Assembly (NCBI RefSeq): GCF_003589925.1
Contig: NZ_CP032382.1
Span: forward strand, 7,564,001 to 7,628,000
DNA: 64,000 nt
Source: Chryseolinea soli
Lineage (GTDB): Bacteria > Bacteroidota > Bacteroidia > Cytophagales > Cyclobacteriaceae
Reading direction: 5' to 3'
Positions 16,956 through 25,664 of the stretch are shown here, one piece after another (the first letter of the stretch is position 1; each line of letters opens with the position of its first letter). A program made the position numbers and the translations under genes. Below the pieces are notes generated by a model. It was not told where the DNA came from. It searched no databases and worked only from the letters and a program-made list of their open reading frames with translations.

Positions 16956-17912
16956 ATGGCCTCAAAAAATAAAGTATCCAGCCAAGCGCACATTCCACTC
17001 CTGGAAAACCTGGTTGATTTCTATAAATTCGTCGGGGCTGCTCCTCCTTTGAGCAAAGATTTTGATCTGCGTGAGGTTGATACCCAGCTCATGAACTTGT
17101 TCGATTCCGTTGTTGAGCCCTTCCGTCATCGATTTTATTGTGTGTCCTTGTACTTAGAGGGCGGTGGTATCATGAATACTGGCTTTTGGAAGACCACCCT
17201 CAGCAAACCCGCATTATATTTTAAGACGCCCAATACAATTCTCTCCTGGGTGATTCCTGAAGGTACGCGCAAGGAGTATTACATTCTTTTTACTGAAGCC
17301 TTTCTCATCAAACATAAAGCATTGGCAGAGCTTGTTTTCGATTTGCCTTTCTTCCAACTGGAAAAAGCTATTCCCTTTGAGATAGAACCTGAGGATGCTG
17401 AATTTCTTGCTGGCATTTACAAAACAATTCAGAAAGAGTATCATTCCGACAACATTGATAAATTTGAATTCATAAGTGGATACACTTATTTGTTGTTGCT
17501 CAATGTGCGTAGATTATATTTCAAGTTTGCCGAGAGAGAACAAGAATTGGTACTGGAGTTGAAGTCAGGCGACGACGCCCTGGTGAATAAATTTCAGTCT
17601 TTCATTAAACAATATCTGCCAGACCCGGCTGTCAACGAACAAGCAAGAACTGTAAATTTTTACGCTAGCCTTCTGAATGTCCATCCTTATCATTTGAATG
17701 CAGTCGTAAAGCGTGTTACGAAGGAAACCGCGATTTCATTTATCCATCGGCATATCATCAATGAAGCCAAATCGCTACTTATTCAGACCAACCTGTCTAT
17801 AAAAGAGATTACATTCAAACTTGGTTTTAACGAACCCGCGCATTTTAACAACTTCTTCAAGAAACAGCTCCAGGTAACTCCGGCTATTTACAGGACCCAG
17901 GGCGGAATTTGA
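16956..17912 (+). CDS. AraC-family transcriptional regulator (paralogue B)
   Basis: A 318-residue regulator, paralogous to 15245-16201. The shared sensing-domain pattern is FRHRFYCVSLYLEG, then GFWKTTLSKPALYFKTP. The C-terminal HTH pair is seen in NFYASLLNVHPYHLNAVVKR and LSIKEITFKLGFNEPAHFN, ending QVTPAIYRTQ. Equal length and co-linear similarity point to tandem duplication followed by divergence. It is followed 84 bases later by an SDR gene on the same strand. Confidence 0.93.
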   Translation: MASKNKVSSQAHIPLLENLVDFYKFVGAAPPLSKDFDLREVDTQLMNLFDSVVEPFRHRFYCVSLYLEGGGIMNTGFWKTTLSKPALYFKTPNTILSWVIPEGTRKEYYILFTEAFLIKHKALAELVFDLPFFQLEKAIPFEIEPEDAEFLAGIYKTIQKEYHSDNIDKFEFISGYTYLLLLNVRRLYFKFAEREQELVLELKSGDDALVNKFQSFIKQYLPDPAVNEQARTVNFYASLLNVHPYHLNAVVKRVTKETAISFIHRHIINEAKSLLIQTNLSIKEITFKLGFNEPAHFNNFFKKQLQVTPAIYRTQGGI

Positions 17913-17996
17913 TTTTTGCAACCTTCACTTTGGTATTTGCACTGTTATAACCATCGGTTCTAGATAATTTTGAACCATAGTCAAACGGAAAATATC

Positions 17997-18803
17997 ATGA
18001 GTAAAACAATTTTTATTACCGGAGCGTCAAAGGGATTTGGCAGAATCTGGGCAACCGCTGCGTTAGAACGCGGAGACAACGTCATTGCTACTGCAAGAAG
18101 AGTCGAAGACCTGAATGACCTTAAGCAACAGTTCGGTTCTTCTGTTCTGGCGATTCAACTCGACGTAAGAAACAAGGCAGCCGGAGCGGGGGCCCTGAGA
18201 AAAAGCCTCGAGCACTTTGGAAGTCTCGACGTGGTCATCAATAATGCAGGCTATGGTTTATTCGGAGCCATCGAAGAAAACTCCGAGGAAGAAGTACGTG
18301 CGCAGATGGAAACAAATTTCTTCGGCGCGTTGTGGATTACGCAGGCAGCCATCCCCATCATGCGTAAACAGCGACACGGCCACATCATTCAGGTTTCAAG
18401 TATTGGCGGGGTGATCGCACTGCCTGTTCTTGGAATCTATCACGCATCAAAATGGGCAATGGAAGGCTTTTCTGAATCCCTTTCCAAAGAAGTCGCCGAA
18501 TTTGGCATCAAAATAACACTGGTTGAACCAGGTGGTTATGCAACCGATTGGGGCGGCAGTTCCTCTTTTAAAAGCAAACCAGTGGAAGGTTACGAGCAAA
18601 CAAAAGAATTTGTGTTCACGTTGCTTCAAAATTCAGCTGCCGATCCGCAAGCGACGGGCCAGGCAATTCTCAAAGTGATCGATGCAGAGAATCCACCATT
18701 GAGAATCTTCCTGGGAGATATGTTGCCATTGATAAAACCGCAGTACCTGGAGCGCTTGCAAACATGGGAAAACTGGTCGGCTGTGTCAGTGTCCGCCCAA
18801 TAG
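17997..18803 (+). CDS. Short-chain dehydrogenase/reductase
   Basis: Classical SDR of 268 residues. It has the nucleotide-binding TGASKGFG near the N-terminus, the NNAGYGLFGA block, catalytic Ser in IIQVSSIGG and the YHASK catalytic Tyr-Lys pair. The C-terminal half (VEPGGYATDWGGSS) fits the extended-substrate SDRs acting on alcohols or carbonyls. The ATG at 17997 is chosen over an in-frame TTG at 17970 because it starts two codons before the first beta strand. It is probably in one unit with the downstream GlcG-type and SDR genes. Confidence 0.92.
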   Translation: MSKTIFITGASKGFGRIWATAALERGDNVIATARRVEDLNDLKQQFGSSVLAIQLDVRNKAAGAGALRKSLEHFGSLDVVINNAGYGLFGAIEENSEEEVRAQMETNFFGALWITQAAIPIMRKQRHGHIIQVSSIGGVIALPVLGIYHASKWAMEGFSESLSKEVAEFGIKITLVEPGGYATDWGGSSSFKSKPVEGYEQTKEFVFTLLQNSAADPQATGQAILKVIDAENPPLRIFLGDMLPLIKPQYLERLQTWENWSAVSVSAQ

Positions 18804-18911
18804 TAAACCAATAATGAAACACATTGGACATAACGTGCGCCACCGTTGTCGTGGATCGCTGGAATATTGTCCAAACTCTCCGGAAAACATTTACACCAAC
18901 TCAAACAATTT

Positions 18912-19304
18912 ATGGAGATCACAACCAAACAAGCAGAAAAACTTATGAGCCAGGCAAAAGCCAAGGCCGAAGAGATCAATGTTGCTATGAACATCGCCAT
19001 CACCGACAAATGGGGACACTTGAAGGCATTCGAACGAATGGACGACGCCTTCCTAGGATCGATCGATATCGCAATAAAAAAAGCCAAGACGTCAATGCTT
19101 TTCCGTATGACTAGCGAACAGGTAGGAGAATTCCTAAAGCCTGAAGTGGCCGCATATGGAATGGAGAATACCAGTGGTGGGCTCATCGGATTTCCGGGAG
19201 GAATGCCTGTAAAAGCCAATGGCGAAATCATCGGATACATCGGAGTTTCCGGTGGCTTTCCCATCCAGGATCAAACCGTTGCATCCGCCGGAAGCACTAT
19301 CTAA
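18912..19304 (+). CDS. GlcG/HbpS-family protein (DUF336)
   Basis: A 130-residue protein of the GlcG/HbpS family, which includes heme-binding and sensory proteins and companions of oxidoreductases. Typical features are KAEEINVAMNIAITDKWGH, the AFLGSIDIAIKKAKT helix and the glycine-rich C-terminal block (GGMPVKANGEIIGYIGVSGG). The ATG at 18912 (MEITTKQAEKLM) is preferred over an earlier in-frame ATG at 18846, which would add 22 residues unlike the family. No signal peptide follows, so it is probably cytoplasmic. It lies between two SDR genes on the same strand. Confidence 0.85.
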   Translation: MEITTKQAEKLMSQAKAKAEEINVAMNIAITDKWGHLKAFERMDDAFLGSIDIAIKKAKTSMLFRMTSEQVGEFLKPEVAAYGMENTSGGLIGFPGGMPVKANGEIIGYIGVSGGFPIQDQTVASAGSTI

Positions 19305-19331
19305 TTATTATATCGATAACCATCCATTATC

Positions 19332-20144
19332 ATGTCAAACAAAAAAACAATACTCATCACAGGGGCTGGCTCGGGCCTGGGAGAAGGCACGGCTATCGGT
19401 TTAGCGAAAGCAGGGTATAACGTCATTGCCGGTGTTCACATATCACCACAAGTAACAAGTCTGCGGTTAAAGGCAGAAGAACTTGGACTTCAGGATAAAC
19501 TCAGGGTTGAAAAACTTGATGTATTGGATCCATTCGATGTCAACTATGCCCTCACGTGGGACATCGATATTTTACTCCTCAACTCCGGAATAGGCGAAGG
19601 AGGACCGGCTTTTGAAATTCCAATTGATCTCGTTCGGAGAAATTTCGAATCGAACGTATTCGCCCCGCTGAATCTTGCACAAAAATTTATTGGCAAGTTT
19701 ATCACGAATAAGAAAAAGGCTAAAGTCATCTTCACTTCTTCCATGGGCGGGTTTCTATCACCATGGGGATTGGGAATTTATTGTTCAACAAAGCACGCAA
19801 TTGAGGCCATAGCAAATTCCTTGCAGCAAGAACTCACACCCTACGATATTCAGGTACAAACCATTAATCCAGGCTCATACCTGACAGGCTTCAACGAAAC
19901 CGTAGCCGACTCTGCTTTCCGCTGGTTGGACGATGCAAAAAACTTCACCAAGCAAAGTGCCATGAAAGCACAATTTGATCTTTTGCTAGCCAACGACACG
20001 TCACGTCTGGACCCAAATGAAATGATTGATGCCATGGTAAACATTGTTCCGCAGGAGACTGGTAAATACAGAAACGTTGTACCGAAGTTTGTCGAAGATT
20101 TCATAAGAGATCTCCAGGTGAAAGCCTGGGACCAAACCATTTAA
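19332..20144 (+). CDS. Short-chain dehydrogenase/reductase
   Basis: Classical SDR of 270 residues: TGAGSGLGEG for the cofactor, LLNSGIGEGG in place of the usual NNAG, catalytic Ser in IFTSSMGG, and YCSTK carrying the Tyr-Lys pair. It starts 27 bases after the GlcG-type gene, suggesting one transcript. The NSG variation of the NAG motif is known in divergent SDRs and need not abolish activity. A strong hairpin follows the stop. Confidence 0.9.
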   Translation: MSNKKTILITGAGSGLGEGTAIGLAKAGYNVIAGVHISPQVTSLRLKAEELGLQDKLRVEKLDVLDPFDVNYALTWDIDILLLNSGIGEGGPAFEIPIDLVRRNFESNVFAPLNLAQKFIGKFITNKKKAKVIFTSSMGGFLSPWGLGIYCSTKHAIEAIANSLQQELTPYDIQVQTINPGSYLTGFNETVADSAFRWLDDAKNFTKQSAMKAQFDLLLANDTSRLDPNEMIDAMVNIVPQETGKYRNVVPKFVEDFIRDLQVKAWDQTI

Positions 20145-20160
20145 AATAATTCAGCAGCGG

Positions 20161-20204
20161 AAAAGGCGCCTCCACTTATTACATCAAATGGAGGCGCTTT
20201 ATTC
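20161..20204. terminator. Bidirectional terminator between convergent genes
   Basis: GCGCCTCCA (20166-20174) pairs with TGGAGGCGC (20189-20197). An A tract precedes and a T-rich run follows, so it serves both the SDR gene and the convergent HxlR gene. Confidence 0.85.
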
Positions 20205-20230
20205 TTTATTTCGCAGGTTTTAACAAAAAA

Positions 20231-20572
20231 TTATTTCTTTAACCCTCGCCTCATATCTTTTAGTCCCCATTGCTGAATGGTGACTATTACAGGCCACATC
20301 GTTTTGCCATATTTCGAGACTTTGTATTCTACCCTTGGCGGAACTTCTGGAAATACGGTCCGCTCGATAATACGGTCTTGCTCCAACTCGCGGAGTTGAT
20401 TGATCAGCGTTTGCTTGCTGATATGCGGAATCACTTTGCGCAGTGTACTAAAACGATTATGCCCCATCTCTATTCCGTATACGACCAACACTTTCCATTT
20501 GCCTCCTATCTTATTCATGAAATGTGTAACGGGGCAGTTGTTCGGATTAAAATCTTTGTTTTTTCTATTCAT
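20231..20572 (-). CDS. HxlR-family transcriptional regulator
   Basis: Winged-helix regulator of 113 residues. Family signature: CPVTHFMNKIGGKWKVLVVY near residue 14, then FSTLRKVIPHISKQTLINQL with the recognition helix, and the wing RTVFPEVPPRVEYKVSKYG. A single cysteine (Cys14), placed like the redox- or quinone-sensing cysteine of YodB-type HxlR proteins, is visible. It is divergent from the NTF2-like and hydrolase genes starting at 20664 and probably controls them across the 91-base gap. Confidence 0.93.
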   Translation of the reverse strand: MNRKNKDFNPNNCPVTHFMNKIGGKWKVLVVYGIEMGHNRFSTLRKVIPHISKQTLINQLRELEQDRIIERTVFPEVPPRVEYKVSKYGKTMWPVIVTIQQWGLKDMRRGLKK

Positions 20573-20663
20573 TGGTCTAAAAAATTGTACTAAGCATATA
20601 TTTTATGACTACTTGTTTATACGTTACTAACCTACGAATTTAGGCTCGTAAAATCACAAAATA

Positions 20664-21035
20664 ATGAATCCTAAAGAGCTGGCGTTAAAAGCCATTACGG
20701 ATGTTTTTGTCCGCAAGGACATCACGGCATTTGATAAGTACTTTTCCAAAGATTACAAACAGCACAATCCGTTCATCCCGAATGGCACGGAAGCGCTAAA
20801 ACAATTTCTCCCTACGTTGCCTAAGAATTTCAAATACGAACCTGGAGTAATCACCGATCACGGAAATATGGTCATGATTCACGGACGGTATGAAAACTGG
20901 AATGGCAAGAACATGATCGCAGTAGATATTTTTAAGATAGAGGACGGCAAACTCGTGGAACACTGGGATGTCATGCAGGAAGAAGTTTTGCCTTCCCAAT
21001 CAGCCAATGGAAATGCTATGTTCCCAATTATTTGA
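20664..21035 (+). CDS. NTF2/SnoaL-like protein
   Basis: A 123-residue NTF2-fold protein (SnoaL-like polyketide-cyclase type). Blocks include AFDKYFSKDYKQHNPFIP near residue 23, MVMIHGRYENWNGKNMI and FKIEDGKLVEHWDVMQEE near the end, the usual signature of the family. The reaction is unknown; relatives do cyclisation, isomerisation or hydrolysis. It is divergent from the HxlR regulator and followed 72 bases later by an alpha/beta hydrolase on the same strand. Confidence 0.85.
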   Translation: MNPKELALKAITDVFVRKDITAFDKYFSKDYKQHNPFIPNGTEALKQFLPTLPKNFKYEPGVITDHGNMVMIHGRYENWNGKNMIAVDIFKIEDGKLVEHWDVMQEEVLPSQSANGNAMFPII

Positions 21036-21107
21036 AGAGCGTCTAAGTCCTTAATTCAGTCATTACCTTTTGCAATTAGGTGAGTACCTGCCGCTTTTAA
21101 AAATCAA

Positions 21108-21881
21108 ATGAAATATCAGGTAAACAACACTACCCTTCACATCGTTGACGAAGGTAAACATTCACCAACCTTGCTCTTCCTGCATTTCTGGGGAGGTTCA
21201 TCAAGAACGTGGACCGAGGTCGCTGGCTTACTCAGCGATCGCTATCGCACGATAAGATATGATCACCGCGGGTGGGGTGAATCTGATAAACCGGACAACG
21301 GCTATGACATCAAAACTCTGGCCTCAGACGCTTTGGCCCTCATTGCACAATTGAATTTGGATAGTTTTGTATTGGTGGGCCATTCCATGGGAGGCAAAGT
21401 GGCACAATACGTCGCAGCGCGGCAACCGAAAGGGTTGCGCAAACTGATCCTGGTTGCACCTTCTCCCGCAACGCCTACAATCTTTCCTCAGGAAGCTCTC
21501 AATAACATGATGAATGCGTATACCACAGAGGCAGGAATAAATAAAACCATCGATCAAGTATTTCAGGCTGGCAACATCAATTCCACGATACGAATACGGA
21601 CCATCGAGGATATGAAAAAGCATAGCAAGGCTTCGAGAATAAGTTGGCCTAACATCGCCCTGTCGGAAGATGCCTCCGAAGGGCTCAGCAACATCAATGT
21701 CCCTACGCTCATTATTGCCGGCGAAAAAGATGTGGTGGATACTCCGGCAAGATTAGAACACGAAGTAAAAGACCGAATACCCGGCTCTTCCATGGTAACT
21801 ATCCCGCAAGTGGGGCACTTAATGATGCTACAAGCACCTGAACCGGTAGCCGCTTTTATAGACAGTTTTGCCAAACAGTAG
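21108..21881 (+). CDS. Alpha/beta hydrolase
   Basis: A 257-residue alpha/beta hydrolase. The nucleophile Ser lies in GHSMGG near residue 90, the acid in GEKDVVDTP near 205 and the His in GHLMMLQAP near 240. The oxyanion block is FLHFWGGSSRTW. The family covers esterases, C-C hydrolases and haloperoxidase-like enzymes; the substrate is not clear. Probably a target of the divergent HxlR regulator together with the NTF2-like gene. Confidence 0.92.
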   Translation: MKYQVNNTTLHIVDEGKHSPTLLFLHFWGGSSRTWTEVAGLLSDRYRTIRYDHRGWGESDKPDNGYDIKTLASDALALIAQLNLDSFVLVGHSMGGKVAQYVAARQPKGLRKLILVAPSPATPTIFPQEALNNMMNAYTTEAGINKTIDQVFQAGNINSTIRIRTIEDMKKHSKASRISWPNIALSEDASEGLSNINVPTLIIAGEKDVVDTPARLEHEVKDRIPGSSMVTIPQVGHLMMLQAPEPVAAFIDSFAKQ

Positions 21882-21904
21882 TCATAGTTTGCGTAAGAGC
21901 ACAG

Positions 21905-22753
21905 TTATTCAATGGTGCTCAACTCGGCCATTTCTTCTGCTGTGAGCTTAACCTCTGCCGCTTTCACGTTCTCCGCGAGATGGCTTGCTTTGGAGGTGCC
22001 CGGTATGAGCAGGATGTTCGGTGAATGATGATACAGCCAGCTTAATGCAACCTGTTGCCCGGTAGCTTTGTGCTTGTTGGCAATCTTGGTGAGCTTTGCC
22101 GCATAGGTGATATCGCCGGCATTGATAGGGTTCCAGGGAATGAAGGCGATATGATGTTCTCTGCAGTATTCCAACTCTGGTTCCCAGTTACGCGCGACGA
22201 TACTATACCTGTTTTGCAGTGACACAATGGATACGAACTGCTGCGCTTTTTTTAATGTGGCCAAGTTTACTTCTGAAAGCCCGATGTGTTTTATAAGGCC
22301 CTGCTGCTGCGCTTTTTGCAAAAAGGACATCGTGGATTCGAAAGGAACTTTGGGGTCTATCCTGTGTAATTGATAGAGGTCTATGCGATCAAGTTTCAGT
22401 CGTTTGAGGCTGCCTTCGAGTGCTTCTCTCAGGTGGTCTGGGTGACCGTTGATGTGCCATGCATTGGGACCGGAACGCTCGAGACCACCCTTTGTGGCGA
22501 TCACCATATCGGCAGGATAGGGATGGAGTGCCTGGGCAATGAGTTCTTCAGATACATAAGGGCCATAACTGTCGGCTGTGTCAATGAAATTAACGCCGAG
22601 CCCTGGAAGGGCTTGCAGTACACGGATGGCTTCGTCCCTGTTTTTTGGTTGGCCCCAAACACCTTCCCCCGTGATGCGCATGGCACCAAAACCGATTCGA
22701 TTTACGGCAAGATCGTTTCCAATCTTATAGGTATTGTTATCCGGGATCGTCAT
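21905..22753 (-). CDS. Aldo/keto reductase
   Basis: NADPH-dependent aldo/keto reductase of 282 residues. The catalytic Asp and Tyr appear in NFIDTADSYG, Lys in VIATKGGLERSG and the His region in DLYQLHRID. The C-terminal cofactor block is ILLIPGTSKASHLAEN. The ATG at 22753 gives the usual N-terminus; an earlier in-frame codon at 22786 adds eleven residues and nearly abuts the next gene. It is the last gene of a three-gene minus-strand run behind two alpha/beta hydrolases. Confidence 0.92.
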   Translation of the reverse strand: MTIPDNNTYKIGNDLAVNRIGFGAMRITGEGVWGQPKNRDEAIRVLQALPGLGVNFIDTADSYGPYVSEELIAQALHPYPADMVIATKGGLERSGPNAWHINGHPDHLREALEGSLKRLKLDRIDLYQLHRIDPKVPFESTMSFLQKAQQQGLIKHIGLSEVNLATLKKAQQFVSIVSLQNRYSIVARNWEPELEYCREHHIAFIPWNPINAGDITYAAKLTKIANKHKATGQQVALSWLYHHSPNILLIPGTSKASHLAENVKAAEVKLTAEEMAELSTIE

Positions 22754-22791
22754 AGGTTTTCTAGTATATTTCTTATTCGACGGCACAGGCC

Positions 22792-23640
22792 TTATTCAAA
22801 AGTATTCAAAAAATAATTGGCCTGTTCCACAAATAACTCAGGATACTGAAAAAATGACCCATGCGCGGAATCAGGATAATAATTGAGAAGTGCATTGGGG
22901 ATTTGCCTGAAAAGTTCCTGTGACGAAGCGCTGTCCATCATGTTGTCATGGCTGCCTTGTATGATCAGGACAGGTTGTTGGATTTCTTCAAGCTTTATCG
23001 TGACGGGATCGGTTCCCCATCGTGTGAGCGCCTTGATTTGCGCCTGCACCGAAGGCAGACTGGTATTTTTGTCGCGGTCTTGCTTTCTTTCCATCAATCG
23101 CTGAAGTGTGGCCGTCAGTTTTGACCTGCTTTTTTCAGATTTGGTCGCAAAAATAAAGAGAAAGCTTTCCATGGGGTTGTTCAATTGAAATGCTTTTTCC
23201 GCCAACTGCGGGAATGAATGCAAAGCCTTCGTCCCCTGTGGCGCTGTTCCCACCAGGATAATTTTGCGCAAGATGTCTGGCTTCTTCGTGGCGATCATTT
23301 GCGCGACAAAACCACCTAACGAAAAGCCAAGCAAATCACACTGTTTCACGCCTAGGGCGTTGATGACCTTTAGAACATCCAGCGTCATGGCCTCCACGTT
23401 GTCGGGCGTTATCCCTTCTGAATTACCGATGCCGCTGTTGTCAATAGTAATAACATGCCTTTCGCGGGAAAGGCCATCCATAATGATCGGGTCCCAATTG
23501 TCCAATGTGCCCGTAAAGTGTTGTAAACAGACGATGGGAGATCCGGATGGCATGCCTAATGACCGGTAAGCATAGCGAATTCCATCCACCTCGATATACT
23601 CGGTTGGCGCATCTTTGTATGCTAAGATTGGGTTGCTCAT
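22792..23640 (-). CDS. Alpha/beta hydrolase
   Basis: A 282-residue alpha/beta hydrolase with nucleophile Ser in GFSLGGFVAQM near residue 107, acid Asp in GSHDNMMDS near 232 and His in DSAHGSFFQYPE near 260. The oxyanion block is CLQHFTGTLDNWDP. The whole looks like an esterase or chloroperoxidase-like enzyme. It is separated from the next upstream hydrolase by 62 bases and from the aldo/keto reductase by 38, so all three may be one operon. Confidence 0.92.
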   Translation of the reverse strand: MSNPILAYKDAPTEYIEVDGIRYAYRSLGMPSGSPIVCLQHFTGTLDNWDPIIMDGLSRERHVITIDNSGIGNSEGITPDNVEAMTLDVLKVINALGVKQCDLLGFSLGGFVAQMIATKKPDILRKIILVGTAPQGTKALHSFPQLAEKAFQLNNPMESFLFIFATKSEKSRSKLTATLQRLMERKQDRDKNTSLPSVQAQIKALTRWGTDPVTIKLEEIQQPVLIIQGSHDNMMDSASSQELFRQIPNALLNYYPDSAHGSFFQYPELFVEQANYFLNTFE

Positions 23641-23702
23641 AGTTTGGTTTTACAGCATAAAAATTCTTCCTTAGCCGCGAGGCTCTTCTAATTTGACTTT
23701 GT

Positions 23703-24548
23703 TCACAAAGCCCTTAGAAGCGAGCGATAGTCTCCATCAAGCCACGAGACAATGGTCTTATTATACTCATCGGCGGCCTCTTCCCAAAGGCGATGTTCTG
23801 CCTCAAGCAGCAAGTGGCGATTGTTCGGCAATCGATCTGCCAGAAATTGAAGATTTACCGGCGGCACGATGGCATCATGCTTTCCTGATAGGATCAATGA
23901 CGGCGTTTTCACATTGAGCAACAGCGGTTCCAGTTTAGGAAGATCGTGAATATATCCCCGTACAAACTGGGTCGCCTCTTCAAGACGCCGGCCAGCAGAC
24001 GCAGCCCGAAAGTCTTCAATGATGGCGGCGGGCGTCAATAGCGCCGCTTGCTCCAGGTAGGGTTTCACGCCATCGGCCCCGGCGTTGGCCAGATAGCCCT
24101 CGGGCGAATGAATAAGGTCTTTCAAAGCACCTCCGGCAAGATCAGGTTTCATCGCGGCACCGCCAATGACCAGGCTCTCAAAAAGTTCTTGCTGTTTCGA
24201 AGCAGCAAACAAAACGGCAGGTGTACCCACGTCAGGTGCGACGGCATGCACGCGGCTGAAGCCGAAATATTTGAGAAGCTTTATGACAAAATCCCCCATC
24301 GCTTCTGGCGCCATGACATCAGCACGACTTTGTGAGAGACCGAAACCTGGTAGGTCAACGATTATAACACGATGTGTGGCGGCAAGCCGTGGTGCCAAGT
24401 GATAAAATGCGTAAATACTTTCTGGCCATGGCGCAGTAAGAAGAATAGGCATGCCTTTCGATGCGCCGGACCGTGCATATCGAATGGCTAATCCGTCAAT
24501 CTCGGCTGTCGCCACAGCACCAATGTTTGGTAAATTGTTTTCGCTCAT
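23703..24548 (-). CDS. Alpha/beta hydrolase with Asp in the nucleophile position
   Basis: A 281-residue alpha/beta hydrolase. At the nucleophile elbow the sequence is VAPDVGTPA, putting Asp106 where esterases carry Ser. Asp is the nucleophile of epoxide hydrolases and haloalkane or fluoroacetate dehalogenases, so this protein may belong to that branch. The acid is in GKHDAIVPP and the His in EAEHRLWEEA, giving a complete Asp-Asp-His set. The first gene of the three-gene minus-strand run; an inverted repeat lies 36 bases upstream. The substrate is unknown. Confidence 0.88.
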   Translation of the reverse strand: MSENNLPNIGAVATAEIDGLAIRYARSGASKGMPILLTAPWPESIYAFYHLAPRLAATHRVIIVDLPGFGLSQSRADVMAPEAMGDFVIKLLKYFGFSRVHAVAPDVGTPAVLFAASKQQELFESLVIGGAAMKPDLAGGALKDLIHSPEGYLANAGADGVKPYLEQAALLTPAAIIEDFRAASAGRRLEEATQFVRGYIHDLPKLEPLLLNVKTPSLILSGKHDAIVPPVNLQFLADRLPNNRHLLLEAEHRLWEEAADEYNKTIVSWLDGDYRSLLRAL

Positions 24549-24583
24549 ATTTTATAGTTTGATTTCGCAACTGATGGCGTCAC

Positions 24584-24609
24584 TTTGCCTGAAATTTATC
24601 AGTCAGGCA
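24584..24609. promoter_or_regulatory. Inverted repeat upstream of the hydrolase operon
   Basis: TTGCCTGA and TCAGGCAA, 8 bp each, are separated by 10 bases, 36 bases upstream of the start at 24548. It is well placed for a repressor operator; no regulator can be assigned. Confidence 0.45.
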
Positions 24610-24749
24610 AGATTGAAGAACAAATCAAGAACGGATTGTATAAATCAAAGCAAGTATTGTAGAAACTAAATATTTCGCTGATATTTTCCTGGTAATTCCC
24701 TGAATCATACCCTGGCGGAATGAACTGGGCAAGGGGGTCGGAATCTCAT

Positions 24750-24955
24750 CTAGTCATCCAACTTCCAATTTGGCTTCCATTGTATTTGAAATAATCCCTT
24801 CTCAAACTTCATCGGTAACCAAACATAAGTGGAGTTCTCCAGGTCAACTTTGTTCCAACGATCCGCTAAGAATACAAAGTCGTCCTGACCCTTTTCCGTC
24901 AGGGGCAATACGAAGGTGCTTTGTGATAAAAATGTCGAATCAGCCTTAGGGCAAA
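24750..24955 (-). pseudogene. 3' remnant of a GH43-type glycoside hydrolase gene
   Basis: An open minus-strand frame without a start codon ends at the TAG at 24750-24752. It translates to blocks typical of the C-terminus of GH43 enzymes: DSTFLSQSTFVLPLTEKG, then DDFVFLADRWNKVDLE, NSTYVWLPMKFEKG and a final WKPNWKLDD. Upstream the family match ends near 24955 and a TGA closes the frame some 25 bases further. Only about 65 of an expected 350 or more residues remain, so this is a deletion scar next to the zinc locus. Confidence 0.72.
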
Positions 24956-25013
24956 ACGACAGGCAGAGCTCAGGTTTTCATCTCGATCACAAGGTCGTCT
25001 GTGTAAACATATT

Positions 25014-25664
25014 TCAAAAATCCAATCGCAAGAGAAGTCTTTTTCCCCCAAGTTGCTGAATAGCGGGGGAGCGATGAACGATCCCTTTTCCGCCCGGACG
25101 CGAGGGGACTTCACCTTTAAGTATGGCCACTTCAAAAGGTTCAGTCTGCTTCACTTTTGAAAAGTCACGGATGATATCCTTATTGGACCCGGTGACCAAT
25201 TTTTTTTGGTTTACATACCGATCTTCAATCCACTCTGTGCCGCTTCCCTGGTACGTGCATAATAAGCGCAAATCATAGGCATCGGTGTGGAATTTTCGAC
25301 AAGCGTCATCACTAACCACTTTAAGAATTAGTTGGATCTGCTGTGCCTTCGTGATGTTAAAAAACACTTGCGTGATGTTGAGAATATCCTGCATGAATTT
25401 TCTTTTCCATAAAAGATGGGCATCATCGTTACTTAACCGAGCTGCCAGCGTTTTGGCCACGTTGTGCGGAGTTACCGATTCACTAATTCCGTTAAAATCA
25501 TTCTCGATCAAATACCAGATAAATAATTCAATATCGTCATCAATCGGCCGCTTGTAATAGACAAAATTTACATACGGATCATGGATCAAGGCTAAGTCAT
25601 TCATTTGATCAACTTCGACCTGACAGAATTGTCTTCTGCCTACAAGTTCATTTAACCACCTCAT
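25014..25664 (-). CDS. DUF1826 protein, zinc-locus member
   Basis: A 216-residue protein of the DUF1826 family. These proteins are often encoded beside COG0523 GTPases in Zur-type loci, as here. Visible blocks: [19 protein letters not shown] near residue 125 with a conserved Cys and His, and [11 protein letters not shown]. The start ATG at 25664 overlaps the stop of the GTPase gene as ATGA, so translation is coupled. The last gene of the zur operon. Its biochemical role is unknown; a zinc-saving or replacement function is inferred from context. Confidence 0.85.
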   Translation of the reverse strand: MRWLNELVGRRQFCQVEVDQMNDLALIHDPYVNFVYYKRPIDDDIELFIWYLIENDFNGISESVTPHNVAKTLAARLSNDDAHLLWKRKFMQDILNITQVFFNITKAQQIQLILKVVSDDACRKFHTDAYDLRLLCTYQGSGTEWIEDRYVNQKKLVTGSNKDIIRDFSKVKQTEPFEVAILKGEVPSRPGGKGIVHRSPAIQQLGGKRLLLRLDF

